64,000 bases of DNA. Origin: Caballeronia sp. SBC1 (GTDB lineage Bacteria; Pseudomonadota; Gammaproteobacteria; Burkholderiales; Burkholderiaceae). The DNA is taken from positions 620,001-684,000 of the forward strand of contig NZ_CP049157.1 of the NCBI RefSeq assembly GCF_011493005.1, in the 5' to 3' direction. The translations under genes were made by a program, and so were the position numbers. This document shows, piece after piece, positions 1 to 9,113 of the stretch (the stretch's first letter is position 1; every line of letters begins with the position of its first letter). Under the pieces are notes generated by a model. The model was given only the letters and a program-made list of their open reading frames with translations. It was not told the origin of the DNA and searched no databases.

Positions 1-1
1 G

Positions 2-2431
2 AAGCTCGAGAACAAGCCGTTCGTCATCAATCCGTCGGAACTCGACGACAGCTGGCTCAGCCGCTCGGTTGCCTGGATCATGCCCTGGCTCTTTCTGAGC
101 CTGCGCCGGGCGCTGATTCCGACGGTCTGCCTCATCATCCTCGCCGCGCTCTTTTATCTCGTGCCACAGAGCCGCGACATCCTCGGCGGATTCGCGGAGT
201 CAGTGTCCAATACGGCCGGAAGCGATTCGAAACCGCAATGGGAGATCGGGGCGCTAATGTCCTACCTCTTCGGATCGGTGCTGGTCGCGCTCGCCGTCTG
301 GTATTGCTCCCGGCTGCTCTGCACGGTCGAGGCGTGGCTCGGCATGCCGATGGTCTGGGCGTTGCGCGATTTCCAGCCACGGCAGGCGCAATACGAGGAT
401 CCCGAAGGCTCGCACGACGAAAAGCGCGTGCGCCACGCGATCAAATGGCTGCCGCGCACTTACGGCGTCGCCGCGCTCGGCGCCGCCATAGGCGCGCTCA
501 TGTTCGCGAATGTCGAACCGGGCGGACACGGCGCCGGAGGACTCATGCTGGTCGTGTTCGGTCTCGCCGGGCCGCTGCTGTTCGTAACCGGCGCGATGCG
601 TGGCCGCAAGCGCGGAAAGACGTCTGCGCGCAACGACAGGGTGGTGTTGATGTCGGTCGGAGGGGCGGCGTTCGCGATTTCATGCGGATTGTTGATCCGC
701 TACAGCGCCTCGTGGAAAGTCGGCGTGCTTTCCGCACTCTGCACGCTGCTGCCCGCCGCGCTGCTGTGGTTCCTGATGGCGCGACGCGCGATCGTCGACA
801 AGCTGTTCTCAACGGACCTGCCGGAAGCCAACGATGCGCTGCGCCTCAAAGAGGTGACCCTTCAGGTCATCGCGTTCATCGTGCTCGGATTCGGCGCGCT
901 CATCGCGCTCGCGTTCAGTTCCACGGGTTTCATCCGGACCATCGGTTCGGCGGCAACCGTGATGCTGTTCCTCGCCGCCGCCGTCGTGCTGATCAGCGGC
1001 ATCCAACTCCTACTGCGTCACGTTTCACGCGCCGTGCCCGGGTTCACCTCGTTTGTGGTGGTCGTCGTATTCGTCGTCGTGAGCATCGTCTTTCACGAGC
1101 CGGTGGGTCACGAAACACTCGACGCGCCCAAATCGTCTGCATCGCTCGATCCGCCGCCGCAGAACGCGTCGCCGTCCACCGCGAAGACGGGCACACCGAA
1201 CGTGATTGTCAACGCCTATGGCGGCGGTCTGCGCGCGGCGATCTACACGGCCCAGGTCCTCGCCCTCGCCGACGATGCCTCGTGTGGCCTCTTCGGCGAC
1301 CACATCCAGACGATGAGCAGCGTCTCCGGTGGCAGCCTCGGCGTCGCGGTCTATCTGGCGGCGCGCCAGGAGCTAAAGCCGCGCGGGCTGTGGAAGACGT
1401 GCAGGATGGGTGACCTGAAAACGCCGCTCACCGATGTCGTGACTCAGGCGCTCGTGCAGGACCATCTGTCGCCGGTGATCGCAAGAATGCTGAGTGTGGA
1501 CCTCGTTCCCGCCATACATCCGCAACGAGGCATGGCGATGCTCAGAAGCTGGAACGATGCGCTCATCGAGGCGCTGAAATCGTCGGAGCTCATGAAGGCC
1601 GACAGCAGCTATCAGCCTTCGGTCACGCTCGCCATGCCCATCGCGCGGCTCGACGGCGCGATCTCGCCGCAACCGAAGGTGTACTTCAATACAACGGACG
1701 CCGATACCGGCGCGCGCAGCTGGTTCTCGAACGTGCGCAACGAATCCGGTTACACGAGCCTACCGACTCCTCGCAACTACGATGTATCTTCGATGCCGCT
1801 CGGAGAAGCCGTCTTGCACAGCGCACGTTTTCCGATTATCTCGCCGGCGGGCGCGTATCCGCCGCGTGACGATGACCATCCTCACCGGCTCGTTGATGGC
1901 GGTTACGCCGACAACTCGGGCGGGCAGACGCTATGGGATCACGCGTCGAATCTTGCGCCAGCCGGAGACACGCGTCCGTTCCTTCTCGACATCGACGGCA
2001 ACCCGCCGGATGCGCAGGAAACGTCCTTCGTGAAGCTGGTTTGCGAGCAGCACGAAGTCAATACGTCCCACGTTCCCACCTCCGTACTGGCGCTCCTGAG
2101 CGCGCGCTCCGCGCATGCGCTGGACTCGGAGGAGCGTCTGGCTCCGAGCACGCGGAACTGCTGCCCGGGCCAGACCGCGAAGGATTGCCTGAATCCGGTG
2201 CAGATCAATCTGGAAAAGGTTTACGGCATCGAAAAGAGTGACGATCCGCGTTGCGAGGAAATCAAGACGACTCATATGGCGCCGCTCGGCTGGTACACGA
2301 GCCGCGCTTCCGCTACGCTGATCAGACGATCGTCCGGCGTCATGATCGGCGATGTATGCCAGGGTGCGGGAATCGCCGGCTGTGTGGTCCCGCCGGTCGA
2401 GGTTCGGGCGGAGCCTGAAGCACCCGCCTAA
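2..2431 (+). CDS. Membrane-embedded patatin-like phospholipase (5' end outside window)
   Basis: Predicted serine acyl hydrolase of the patatin family, probably acting on membrane lipids. The reading frame is open back to base 2 with no stop, so the ATG at 80 is not necessarily the start and the gene probably begins upstream. From that ATG, about nine hydrophobic segments fill residues 10-350. They are followed by a cytosolic-type catalytic domain with a Gly-rich oxyanion loop (YGGGLRAA), the nucleophile elbow GGSLG inside SSVSGGSLG, and the catalytic Asp in DGGYADNSG. A Ser/Asp dyad is therefore present. Classical patatins lack such a large membrane region. No partner gene is visible; the next gene starts 190 bp downstream. 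Substrate is unknown. Confidence 0.8.
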   Translation, partial: KLENKPFVINPSELDDSWLSRSVAWIMPWLFLSLRRALIPTVCLIILAALFYLVPQSRDILGGFAESVSNTAGSDSKPQWEIGALMSYLFGSVLVALAVWYCSRLLCTVEAWLGMPMVWALRDFQPRQAQYEDPEGSHDEKRVRHAIKWLPRTYGVAALGAAIGALMFANVEPGGHGAGGLMLVVFGLAGPLLFVTGAMRGRKRGKTSARNDRVVLMSVGGAAFAISCGLLIRYSASWKVGVLSALCTLLPAALLWFLMARRAIVDKLFSTDLPEANDALRLKEVTLQVIAFIVLGFGALIALAFSSTGFIRTIGSAATVMLFLAAAVVLISGIQLLLRHVSRAVPGFTSFVVVVVFVVVSIVFHEPVGHETLDAPKSSASLDPPPQNASPSTAKTGTPNVIVNAYGGGLRAAIYTAQVLALADDASCGLFGDHIQTMSSVSGGSLGVAVYLAARQELKPRGLWKTCRMGDLKTPLTDVVTQALVQDHLSPVIARMLSVDLVPAIHPQRGMAMLRSWNDALIEALKSSELMKADSSYQPSVTLAMPIARLDGAISPQPKVYFNTTDADTGARSWFSNVRNESGYTSLPTPRNYDVSSMPLGEAVLHSARFPIISPAGAYPPRDDDHPHRLVDGGYADNSGGQTLWDHASNLAPAGDTRPFLLDIDGNPPDAQETSFVKLVCEQHEVNTSHVPTSVLALLSARSAHALDSEERLAPSTRNCCPGQTAKDCLNPVQINLEKVYGIEKSDDPRCEEIKTTHMAPLGWYTSRASATLIRRSSGVMIGDVCQGAGIAGCVVPPVEVRAEPEAPA

Positions 2432-2621
2432 AAGAGAGGCGAAGCCGACCCATGAATGTCCGACCGACGACACATGCGATCGGCAGCTTGTGGCCGCACA
2501 GAGACGAATAACCAACGCCGCGCGACGCCGGCCGTCGACCAGCACCGAACTTCCGTAGTCGACCCGGAACCGCCTTTCGGACTCCGGTGTCAGGGCGCCG
2601 ACTGGGTTACAGGAGCGAGAA

Positions 2622-4049
2622 ATGGCTATAGAAGAACACGAAACGGACTATCTCGTGGTCGGTGCCGGCGCCGCTGGCATGGCGTTTACCGACGCATTGC
2701 TCACACATTCCGACGCGACGGTCACCATAGTCGATCGCCGCCATGCTCCCGGCGGACACTGGATCGACGCCTATCCCTACGTCCGTCTCCATCAGCCGTC
2801 CGCCTTCTACGGGGTCAGCTCGGTGCCGCTTGGGCAGGACGCGCTCGACGTGGCCGGGACGAATGGCGGCTACTACGAACTCGCCGGCGCAGACGAGATC
2901 CGGGCCTACTTCGCGCAAGTCATGCATCGCCGCTTTTTGCCCAGTGGACGCGTCCACTACTTTCCGGGCAGCGACTACCTGGGGGAAAACCGCTTTGTGT
3001 CCCGGCTCGCGCAAGAGTCATGGAAAGTGCGCGTGCGGCGCAAGGTCGTCGACACCACGTATCTCGAAGGCACCATTCCCGCGACGAGCGCCCCTCCCTT
3101 CAAAGTAGCCGATGGCGTTCGCTGCGTGCCCGCAGGCGAGATCGCGCGTATCACGATCACGGAGCGGCCTGAGCGCTTCGTCGTAATCGGCGCAGGCAAG
3201 ACGGCCCTCGACACCTGTGTATGGCTGCTGGAACAGGCCGTGCCCGCTTCGTCCATCCGCTGGATCAAACCACGAGAGGCATGGTGGGTGAACCGCCGGT
3301 TCCAGCAGCCGCAAGCGCTGCTCCCAGACTCTTATCGCGGCATGGCGATCCAGCTCGAGGCGATGGCACAGGCGACTTCGATCCAGGATCTCTTTGCGCG
3401 CCTCGAAACGGAAGGATTCTTCCTTCGCATCGATCCCGGCCTCGCTCCCACCATGTTTCGCGGTGCGGTGATCAGCGAGGCCGAGTTGGAGCTTCTGCGC
3501 CGGATCGAGGACGTCGTTCGCCTCGGCCACGTGCGCAGCATCGAGCGCGGAAAGATCGTTCTGGACGAGGGCAGCGTGTCTACGAGCGAGGGGACGGTGC
3601 ATGTCCACTGCGCGTCGAGAGGGCTGGCGCGACCACCTCTGCGCCCGATCTTCGAGACTGGGCGAGTGACCGTCCAGCCATTCCTCTGGGGATTCGTGTG
3701 TTACCAGTTCGCCATGCTCGGCGTGATCGAGGCGATTGTGAAGAGCGACGAGGACAAGAACCACCTCTGCCCGCCCATCGCTTACTGGGACGCGAACACG
3801 GATTACTTGTCCGCGTTCCTTGCGACTCTTGCGCACGAACGGGCCCGGGCTGCGTACCCGGCACTTGCCAACTGGGCAAAGGAAACACGGCTCAATCCGT
3901 TCAGTAGGCTCGCGCACTATCGCGATGCCCCGAACGTCATGGAAGCTCGTGAGCGCATCAAGCGCTTCGGGGCGGCGGCAGTGGGCAATCTGGCGCAGCT
4001 CCTGAAGACGAGCGCCGCTCAGGCAGGGGGCATCAGAGACGCAAATTAA
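2622..4049 (+). CDS. FAD/NAD(P)-dependent oxidoreductase, flavin-monooxygenase-like
   Basis: A 475-residue two-dinucleotide-fold flavoprotein. The N-terminus carries a Rossmann FAD motif (VVGAGAAGMAF, residues about 11-21). A second motif VVIGAGKTALD lies near residue 190, as expected for the NAD(P)H fold of flavin-containing monooxygenase-like enzymes. The conserved region after the first fold (PGGHWIDAYPYVRLHQPS) resembles the substrate-side loop of this superfamily. The start is supported by a GGAG sequence about 10 bases upstream. It stands alone, 190 bp after the lipase gene and on the same strand. The substrate cannot be read from the sequence; N- or S-oxygenation or Baeyer-Villiger chemistry are possible. 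Confidence 0.8.
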   Translation: MAIEEHETDYLVVGAGAAGMAFTDALLTHSDATVTIVDRRHAPGGHWIDAYPYVRLHQPSAFYGVSSVPLGQDALDVAGTNGGYYELAGADEIRAYFAQVMHRRFLPSGRVHYFPGSDYLGENRFVSRLAQESWKVRVRRKVVDTTYLEGTIPATSAPPFKVADGVRCVPAGEIARITITERPERFVVIGAGKTALDTCVWLLEQAVPASSIRWIKPREAWWVNRRFQQPQALLPDSYRGMAIQLEAMAQATSIQDLFARLETEGFFLRIDPGLAPTMFRGAVISEAELELLRRIEDVVRLGHVRSIERGKIVLDEGSVSTSEGTVHVHCASRGLARPPLRPIFETGRVTVQPFLWGFVCYQFAMLGVIEAIVKSDEDKNHLCPPIAYWDANTDYLSAFLATLAHERARAAYPALANWAKETRLNPFSRLAHYRDAPNVMEARERIKRFGAAAVGNLAQLLKTSAAQAGGIRDAN

Positions 4050-4379
4050 AACGTGGCTTGGATCGCTTCGGACTGTTCAAGATCGATCGTGGCGCAACGG
4101 CGAAGAGCGGCGAAGAGCGGCGGCTGATCGGGTTGGCCGATGATGAGATTTGCGTCATTGGCACGTCTGCGTCCGGTAACTGAGCGGAGCCGACATCCGG
4201 ATGGCCGACTTGCGACCTGCGCCAACGACGCCGTCAGGTAATGCCGAGATGCTCGTCGATGCGAAAATTTGCAGGTCTCCAGATCGGACCGTTACAGATC
4301 AATCACCGCGAGCAGGTCGTATCGCGGCGATATCTCGGCAGGCCTGCACGCTGGCGTTTCGGATATTCCGCACCGCCAA
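4050..4379. other. Intergenic region, no gene seen
   Basis: About 330 bp between convergent genes. The only structure I see is a short tandem repeat of the 10-mer CGGCGAAGAG near 4099-4120. There is no plausible start with a ribosome binding site and no clear terminator. Confidence 0.5.
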
Positions 4380-4901
4380 CTATCGATCGGTTTTCACATG
4401 GCCCTGTGCTTCGAGTTCGAGCGCGATCTTCGCGAGGTCTTCCAGAAGCTTTTCATGGGTGCGCCAGAAGATGTCTGGCGCTTCCTTCGCCAATTCGATC
4501 CAGAGCGGCCCTTGCATCGTTTCTTCAGTCCAGAGGTGGCAACCGCGGGATGTCGGCGTGATGATCCAGGCGTGATAGGCCCTGGACTCTCCGGAAGCCT
4601 TCGGGCCGCCTCCCCAGGCGATGCGGGAGATGGGATAGAACTCTTGTACCGACGCGATGACGTCCTGGCCAGCCAGGTTAGTTTCAAAGCGCGTGCCGGC
4701 TTGCAACATCTGATGCCCGTCCAGCAGGGCGACTTCCTTGACGCCCGGATAGAAGCGGGGCCAGGCCTTAGGTTCGATGAGAAGAGACCAGATGGTTTCA
4801 GGCGCGACGGCAACCTCGAGCTCATTGGTGAAATGAATGGGCGAGCGGCTGGGTGCCATGTCCGCAGGCCAATGGATTGCTTCGAACATATCGTTTTTCA
4901 T
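4380..4901 (-). CDS. SRPBCC (START-like) family protein, copy 1
   Basis: A 173-residue protein of the SRPBCC/polyketide-cyclase fold, a helix-grip pocket that binds hydrophobic ligands. The N-terminal strand ends in VAVAPETIWSLLIEPKAWPRFYPGV (broken here by family turns), the usual APxxVWxLLxDxxxWxxFxPxx signature. The centre has HAWIITPTSRGCHLWTEET and the C-terminal helix is amphipathic and acidic. It is a clear paralogue of the protein at 5953-6456, sharing the same ITPT..GCH.LTEET block and WIxL/WFLD segment. It is last in a leftward operon after an SDR gene (95 bp gap). It probably handles the same ligand as the two neighbouring redox enzymes; whether it is catalytic or a carrier is unknown. 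Confidence 0.75.
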   Translation of the reverse strand: MKNDMFEAIHWPADMAPSRSPIHFTNELEVAVAPETIWSLLIEPKAWPRFYPGVKEVALLDGHQMLQAGTRFETNLAGQDVIASVQEFYPISRIAWGGGPKASGESRAYHAWIITPTSRGCHLWTEETMQGPLWIELAKEAPDIFWRTHEKLLEDLAKIALELEAQGHVKTDR

Positions 4902-4996
4902 GATTGGGTTTGGAGAGGGTCGGAGCTTGGCGGGACTGTCGGAGGCCCGGAAGCTTTGAGCGCGCCGTTAGCAGTAAAGGCGCATCGAGCATCGGC

Positions 4997-5791
4997 TCAG
5001 GGAATCGCGCGAATGACACCGCCGTCGACGCGCAACGCCGCGCCGCTCGTACCGGAAGCCTGCTCGGAGCAGACGTACACCACCATGTTGGCGACTTCTT
5101 CGGTAGACGTGAACCGGTTGAGTAGCGTGGTCGGGCGCATCGTTTTCAGGAAGTTCTGCTCCGCTTCTTCCTGCGTGATGCCCTGCTCCTGAGCCGTAGC
5201 CTTCATCCAGTTGCCAAGAATCTCAGAGCGCGTCGGCCCCGGCAGCACCGCGTTGACGGTCACCCCGGTACCGCTCATCAACTCCGCAAGTCCCCGCGAT
5301 ATCGCAAGTTGCGCCGTCTTGGTCATGCCGTAGTCGATCATCTCCTTGGGAATCATGATGGCGGACTCGCTGCTGATGAACACGACCCGACCCCAACCGC
5401 GCTTGGCCATGCCCGGCAGATAATGTCGTGCGGCGCGCACGCCGCTCATCACATTGAGCTGGAAGAGGTCGAGCCATTCGCTGTCGCTCTGGTCGAAGAA
5501 ACCATTCAGATGCGCGGTGCCGAGGTTATTGACGAGGATGTCGGCATCCGCCACCTGCGCCACGAGGGCTGCCGATCCCTCCGCGGTCGACAGGTCGGCG
5601 GCAATGCCGGTCAATTCCGCGTCGGGCAAGAGAGCCCGGATCTCCTCCAACGCGGCGGCCACTCTCTGTTCTCCGCGCCCGTTGATCACGACCGATGCGC
5701 CTGCGCGGGCGAGGCCCTCGGCGATCGCGCGGCCGATGCCCGCCGTCGAGCCAGTAACGATGGCCTTGCGGCTTTTAAGTTCGATTTTCAT
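4997..5791 (-). CDS. SDR-family oxidoreductase
   Basis: A 264-residue classical short-chain dehydrogenase/reductase. The cofactor motif is TGSTAGIG (residues 13-20). The NNAG motif reads NNLG, a tolerated variant. The catalytic set is Ser141 in FISSESA, Tyr154 and Lys158 in YGMTK. The C-terminus ends with the usual SGAALRVDGG segment. I chose the ATG at 5791 because it begins the conserved MKIELKSRKA start and has an AGAAGAAG sequence just upstream; a longer in-frame start at 5836 adds a non-conserved leader. It lies between the two SRPBCC genes on the same strand. NAD(P)H-dependent ketone or alcohol conversion is likely; the substrate is not known. Confidence 0.88.
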   Translation of the reverse strand: MKIELKSRKAIVTGSTAGIGRAIAEGLARAGASVVINGRGEQRVAAALEEIRALLPDAELTGIAADLSTAEGSAALVAQVADADILVNNLGTAHLNGFFDQSDSEWLDLFQLNVMSGVRAARHYLPGMAKRGWGRVVFISSESAIMIPKEMIDYGMTKTAQLAISRGLAELMSGTGVTVNAVLPGPTRSEILGNWMKATAQEQGITQEEAEQNFLKTMRPTTLLNRFTSTEEVANMVVYVCSEQASGTSGAALRVDGGVIRAIP

Positions 5792-5952
5792 AGACTTCTT
5801 CTCTGGGTATGGATGGCAGAGCGACTGCTCCGCCAATTCGATTCATCGACACAGGCACGCAAAACCAGACTTCGTTCGCGCGGAAGCAGGTCCGCGACTT
5901 CCGCTTGCAAACAGTCCAACGCGCACCGCCCTTGCACTTTGAAACTGACACG

Positions 5953-6456
5953 TCATCCGGCGTTCTTCGCAACTTCCGCCTCTGCGGCACGCGCGAGGCG
6001 CTCAACCCAATCCTGGTGATAGCGATAGAGCCCACCGGGATGCTGGCGTCCGAGCACGTCGAGAAACCAGGGACCTTGTTGTGTCTCTTCCGTCAGCACG
6101 TGGCAACCTTCGTCCGTCGGCGTGATCACCCAACCGTGGTAAGCGCTGGAACCGGTCGCGTCGCCGTCGACGATGGTCGCCCAGGCGAGCCTTCGGTTCG
6201 GCACGTATTCGGTCACCACCAAGCTCATCGGAAAGCCGACGGTCACGCGACGGTAGCGCGTTCCCAAGGCCAGTTCCGACTCGCCGGACAGGATCTCGAC
6301 CTGATCCTCCGGTGGGAAATACCTCGACCAGTTCTTTGCGTCGATGAGCAGCTTCCACACCACTGCGGGCGGCGCTTTCACGTCGATGTCGTTGAGCGCG
6401 TAGATGGCCGACGTTTTCGGGTCGTAGCGCTCTGGCCAGATGACATGGTCGTACAT
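5953..6456 (-). CDS. SRPBCC (START-like) family protein, copy 2
   Basis: A 167-residue ligand-pocket protein with DVKAPPAVVWKLLIDAKNW near residues 24-42 and HGWVITPTDEGCHVLTEET near 107-125, the same blocks as in the paralogue at 4380-4901. The ATG has a good AGGGAG site that overlaps the stop of the upstream reductase gene (3 bp gap), so the two are probably translationally coupled. No conserved catalytic residue of a named cyclase can be assigned. Having two such proteins around one SDR suggests either a heteromeric complex or two steps on related hydrophobic compounds; that is inference. Confidence 0.75.
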   Translation of the reverse strand: MYDHVIWPERYDPKTSAIYALNDIDVKAPPAVVWKLLIDAKNWSRYFPPEDQVEILSGESELALGTRYRRVTVGFPMSLVVTEYVPNRRLAWATIVDGDATGSSAYHGWVITPTDEGCHVLTEETQQGPWFLDVLGRQHPGGLYRYHQDWVERLARAAEAEVAKNAG

Positions 6457-6459
6457 GGT

Positions 6460-7062
6460 TTATTGCTCCCTCTTGAACAGGTCCTGGAAAATCAGCGACG
6501 CCCAGCTTCTGTCCCGGGCCTGCACGAGCTGACCGCCCTCGGCGATCCTGCCGAGGCTGACCGCCGCGAAACCGAGCCGTTCGACAAGGGCGGCGACCGT
6601 GGCGCTTGCCGCCTCGTCGTCGCTGGACAGAAAGATCACCCGACGGCCACCGGCAGAGACGGGATCCTCGGTGAGCACTTTGGCGGGCAAATGATTGAAC
6701 GCCTTGACAAGGGATGCCCCTGGGAACGCTTTCGCCACGACCGCCGAGGAAGGCAGGTTGTCCAGCTCGGACAGCGGCACGCCGTAGGCGTTAGTGGCGT
6801 CGATGACGACTTTGCCTTTCCAGCTCACCGCCGCTTTCGCGACGTCGCGGTGTGCCCAGAACGGGACCGCCAGGATGATCACATCTGCCTTGAGTGCCTC
6901 CTGTAGCGTGAGGGGCATCACCTCGTCACCCAACTCTTGGGCCATGGACGCGATGGACTCTGGCCCGCGCGTGTTCGCGATGCCGACCGTGATGCCGCTA
7001 CGGGCGAATTGACTGGCGATGGCGACGCCGACGCAGCCGCTGCCGATGATGGAACAGGTCAT
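6460..7062 (-). CDS. NADPH-dependent F420-reductase-like protein
   Basis: A 200-residue single Rossmann-fold protein starting CSIIGSGCVGVAIA, the GxGxxG dinucleotide motif of the F420-dependent NADP reductase-like group. Other family features are VIILAVPFWAH, VVIDATNAYG and the AFNHLPAKVL block. The start at 7062 is chosen because AAGGAG lies eight bases upstream and the Rossmann motif follows at once; a longer frame from 7197 has no support. It is the first gene of the leftward operon with two SRPBCC proteins and an SDR. F420 use is not implied, since these proteins occur in bacteria without F420 and generally work as NADP-linked reductases. Confidence 0.8.
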   Translation of the reverse strand: MTCSIIGSGCVGVAIASQFARSGITVGIANTRGPESIASMAQELGDEVMPLTLQEALKADVIILAVPFWAHRDVAKAAVSWKGKVVIDATNAYGVPLSELDNLPSSAVVAKAFPGASLVKAFNHLPAKVLTEDPVSAGGRRVIFLSSDDEAASATVAALVERLGFAAVSLGRIAEGGQLVQARDRSWASLIFQDLFKREQ

Positions 7063-7196
7063 AAGAACTCCTTGGTTGAATGGGCTCGATCCGGGCACCG
7101 TAAAGCGCGGCCGATGCGCTTCACGACAACCTCGCTGCGTTGGTACAAATAATTGCAGCGCCTCATGCATCTGAGAAGCCGGTATATCGAGATACA

Positions 7197-7219
7197 ATCC
7201 ATCTACCCCAAAGATGGAT
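7197..7219. promoter_or_regulatory. Inverted repeat ATCCATCT-N7-AGATGGAT at LysR start
   Basis: Perfect 8-bp arms at 7197-7204 and 7212-7219, in the divergent region between the redox operon (start 7062) and the LysR gene. The right arm overlaps an ATG at 7214 but lies before the better-supported start at 7229. A role as an autoregulatory operator or mRNA hairpin is inferred. Confidence 0.45.
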
Positions 7220-7228
7220 GGAGCACCA

Positions 7229-8149
7229 ATGCTGGACGGGATCTCGCTAGATCAACTCAGAACATTCATCGCCGCCGTGGATGAGGGCAGCTTCTCGGCT
7301 GCAGCGAGAAAGCTCAACCGCGTTCAGTCCGCGGTGAGCGGCTGGGTCGGGGGGCTGGAAGATCAGATAGGGGTGGTGCTGTTCGACCGCTCGGGCCGGT
7401 TTCCGAAGCTCACACCGGAGGGCGTGCTGTTGCTCGCCGACGCGCGCAACATCGTCGCCGGGGTGGACACGCTTAAGGCACGTGCCAAACTCATGACGTC
7501 GGGCGTCGAGGCTGAACTCTCGGTGGTGGTCGATGTTTTCTTCCCGACCGCCGTGGTCAGCGCCGTCGCGAAAGCATTCGCAGAGCGGTTTCCGTTGACG
7601 CCGCTGCGGCTCTTCGTCGAGGGCTTGGGAGCCGCCTATCAACCCGTTCTGGATGGGCGATGCAGCTTGGGAATACTGCCACCACTGCCGCAGGCGTTTC
7701 CCTCATTGGTTAGCGAGCGACTCGGCGAACTGCCGTTGGTCGCAGTCGCTTCGGCATGCCATCCCCTCGCCAGCGTGGGCCATCGGATACCGCGGCGTGA
7801 ACTCGCCAAACATGTCCAACTAGTCCTGACAGACAGGTCGGATCTCACCGCAGGCCGTGACTTCGGGGTTGCGTCAGCATCGACGTGGCGCCTGGCGGAC
7901 TTATCGACGAAGTATGCGTTTCTCAAAGATTGCGTGGGATGGGGAGGAATGCCCTTGCACATGGTCGAACAAGACATTGCCGCAGGCACGTTGGTCGTTC
8001 TGGACGTGGATGACATGCCGCCGAGTGGCTGGATGCTGACAATGTCCGTGTATCACCAGCCTTCGCAGCCCCCGGGACCCGCAGGCAAATGGTTCGTTGA
8101 CCACTTGAAGGCTCTGTGGCAACAATCTGAGGTCGTCCGCGCGTCTTAG
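7229..8149 (+). CDS. LysR-family transcriptional regulator
   Basis: A 306-residue LysR-type regulator with the winged-helix region at residues about 6-65 (LRTFIAAVDEGSFSAAARKL, then VQSAVSGWVGGLE) and a periplasmic-binding-protein-like effector domain from about 90 to the end. I place the start at 7229 because a GGAG site ends five bases before it; the ATG at 7214 would put the inverted repeat inside the coding region and has no site. It is divergent from the F420-reductase/SRPBCC/SDR operon and is the natural candidate to control it. The inducer is unknown. Confidence 0.85.
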   Translation: MLDGISLDQLRTFIAAVDEGSFSAAARKLNRVQSAVSGWVGGLEDQIGVVLFDRSGRFPKLTPEGVLLLADARNIVAGVDTLKARAKLMTSGVEAELSVVVDVFFPTAVVSAVAKAFAERFPLTPLRLFVEGLGAAYQPVLDGRCSLGILPPLPQAFPSLVSERLGELPLVAVASACHPLASVGHRIPRRELAKHVQLVLTDRSDLTAGRDFGVASASTWRLADLSTKYAFLKDCVGWGGMPLHMVEQDIAAGTLVVLDVDDMPPSGWMLTMSVYHQPSQPPGPAGKWFVDHLKALWQQSEVVRAS

Positions 8150-8204
8150 ACAGGCATTTTCCTTCGGCTCGCGATGTTCGCCTTTATTGCGGCGACCTCG
8201 ACGG

Positions 8205-8780
8205 TTAACGAATTACATCGTCGCTGTCCGGGGGCGCTGATAGGGCTGCCGTTGACGGGCGCGTTCGAGTTTCCGGAGGCGCCAGCGATAGGCATTGCGT
8301 GATTGCTTCGACGGCCTGCTCAACGGACACGTTCGCTGTGTCGATGACAAGGTGCTCTGATTCCCATGGATCATATTGACGTTCAAGCACGCTCTTCCAT
8401 GTCGGAAGTTGAAAGCCCAGGATATCGGCCTTTCGCCCCTCGGCCCTCAGACGGTGCGTCGCCGCATCAGAACAAATCAACTCAATCTCGAAGATCCGCA
8501 CGCCTGCATCGAGCGCCACATTTCTCCATGCGCGACGCGTAATGTGCAACGAATTGACCGAGTCCGCAACCACGGTCAACCCAAGACGTAAGTTATCGCC
8601 CGCAACTGCATATGCAGCCAGATAGCCGGCAGATCCGATATCCGCCTGGCCGCTCCCGGATGCGATGAATGCCTGTTCCAACGTATCTATACGCAGATAA
8701 ACGGCGGCGAGCCTGCGTGCGAGTGTTTGCGCTACCGTTGTCTTTCCGGTTCCCGGTAGCCCCCCGAAGGCAATCAACAT
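8205..8780 (-). CDS. P-loop kinase-like AAA family protein
   Basis: A 191-residue P-loop NTPase. The Walker A motif GLPGTGKTT lies at residues about 7-15, directly after the start strand. An ARRLAAVYLRIDTLEQA segment follows, with the Asp typical of small-molecule kinases of the gluconate/adenylylsulfate/zeta type. VVADSVN in the middle is the probable Walker B strand. The start at 8780 has GGGAG at a suitable distance; an in-frame TTG at 8786 is less likely. It is convergent with the LysR gene. No antitoxin-like gene lies next to it, so a zeta-toxin role is not supported. A metabolite kinase of unknown substrate is the safest reading. Confidence 0.7.
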   Translation of the reverse strand: MLIAFGGLPGTGKTTVAQTLARRLAAVYLRIDTLEQAFIASGSGQADIGSAGYLAAYAVAGDNLRLGLTVVADSVNSLHITRRAWRNVALDAGVRIFEIELICSDAATHRLRAEGRKADILGFQLPTWKSVLERQYDPWESEHLVIDTANVSVEQAVEAITQCLSLAPPETRTRPSTAALSAPPDSDDVIR

Positions 8781-9113
8781 TTCCAACGCTCCCTGAATAG
8801 CGGTTTCTGTCTAATTGTCGCGGATTCCGAGGCAACCTTGGCCGGCCGATGTTGGCCGCATGCAGAACTCGTCGGCAGCGTTGTCGATGCAAATAGGCTA
8901 GACGGCCGCGTTCGAGCGAGATCGACTACCGGAGTTTAAGTTGTCCAAGACGTGCATTCCCAGTCTGGAGGACATACGACCGGCGTGTCCGTCCTTCGCA
9001 TGAGCCCGTGGTCGATGATATGAACGTTGGCAAAGTCAACGTCAGGGAACCGTCACCACGTAAGTCTGAAACACGGTCCATTAAACTCGTAGCGTCTCCG
9101 CTCGCTGAAGCGA
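8781..9113. other. Intergenic region, no gene seen
   Basis: About 330 bp between two leftward genes. I find no start codon with a site and coding-like continuation, and no strong inverted repeat. Confidence 0.5.

Noticed and set aside
4269..5192. 307-codon plus-strand frame over the SRPBCC and SDR genes
   Set aside because: Antisense shadow of two genes with clear motifs.
8205..8780. Zeta-toxin reading of the P-loop gene
   Set aside because: No antitoxin-like partner is adjacent and metabolite kinases share the same motif.
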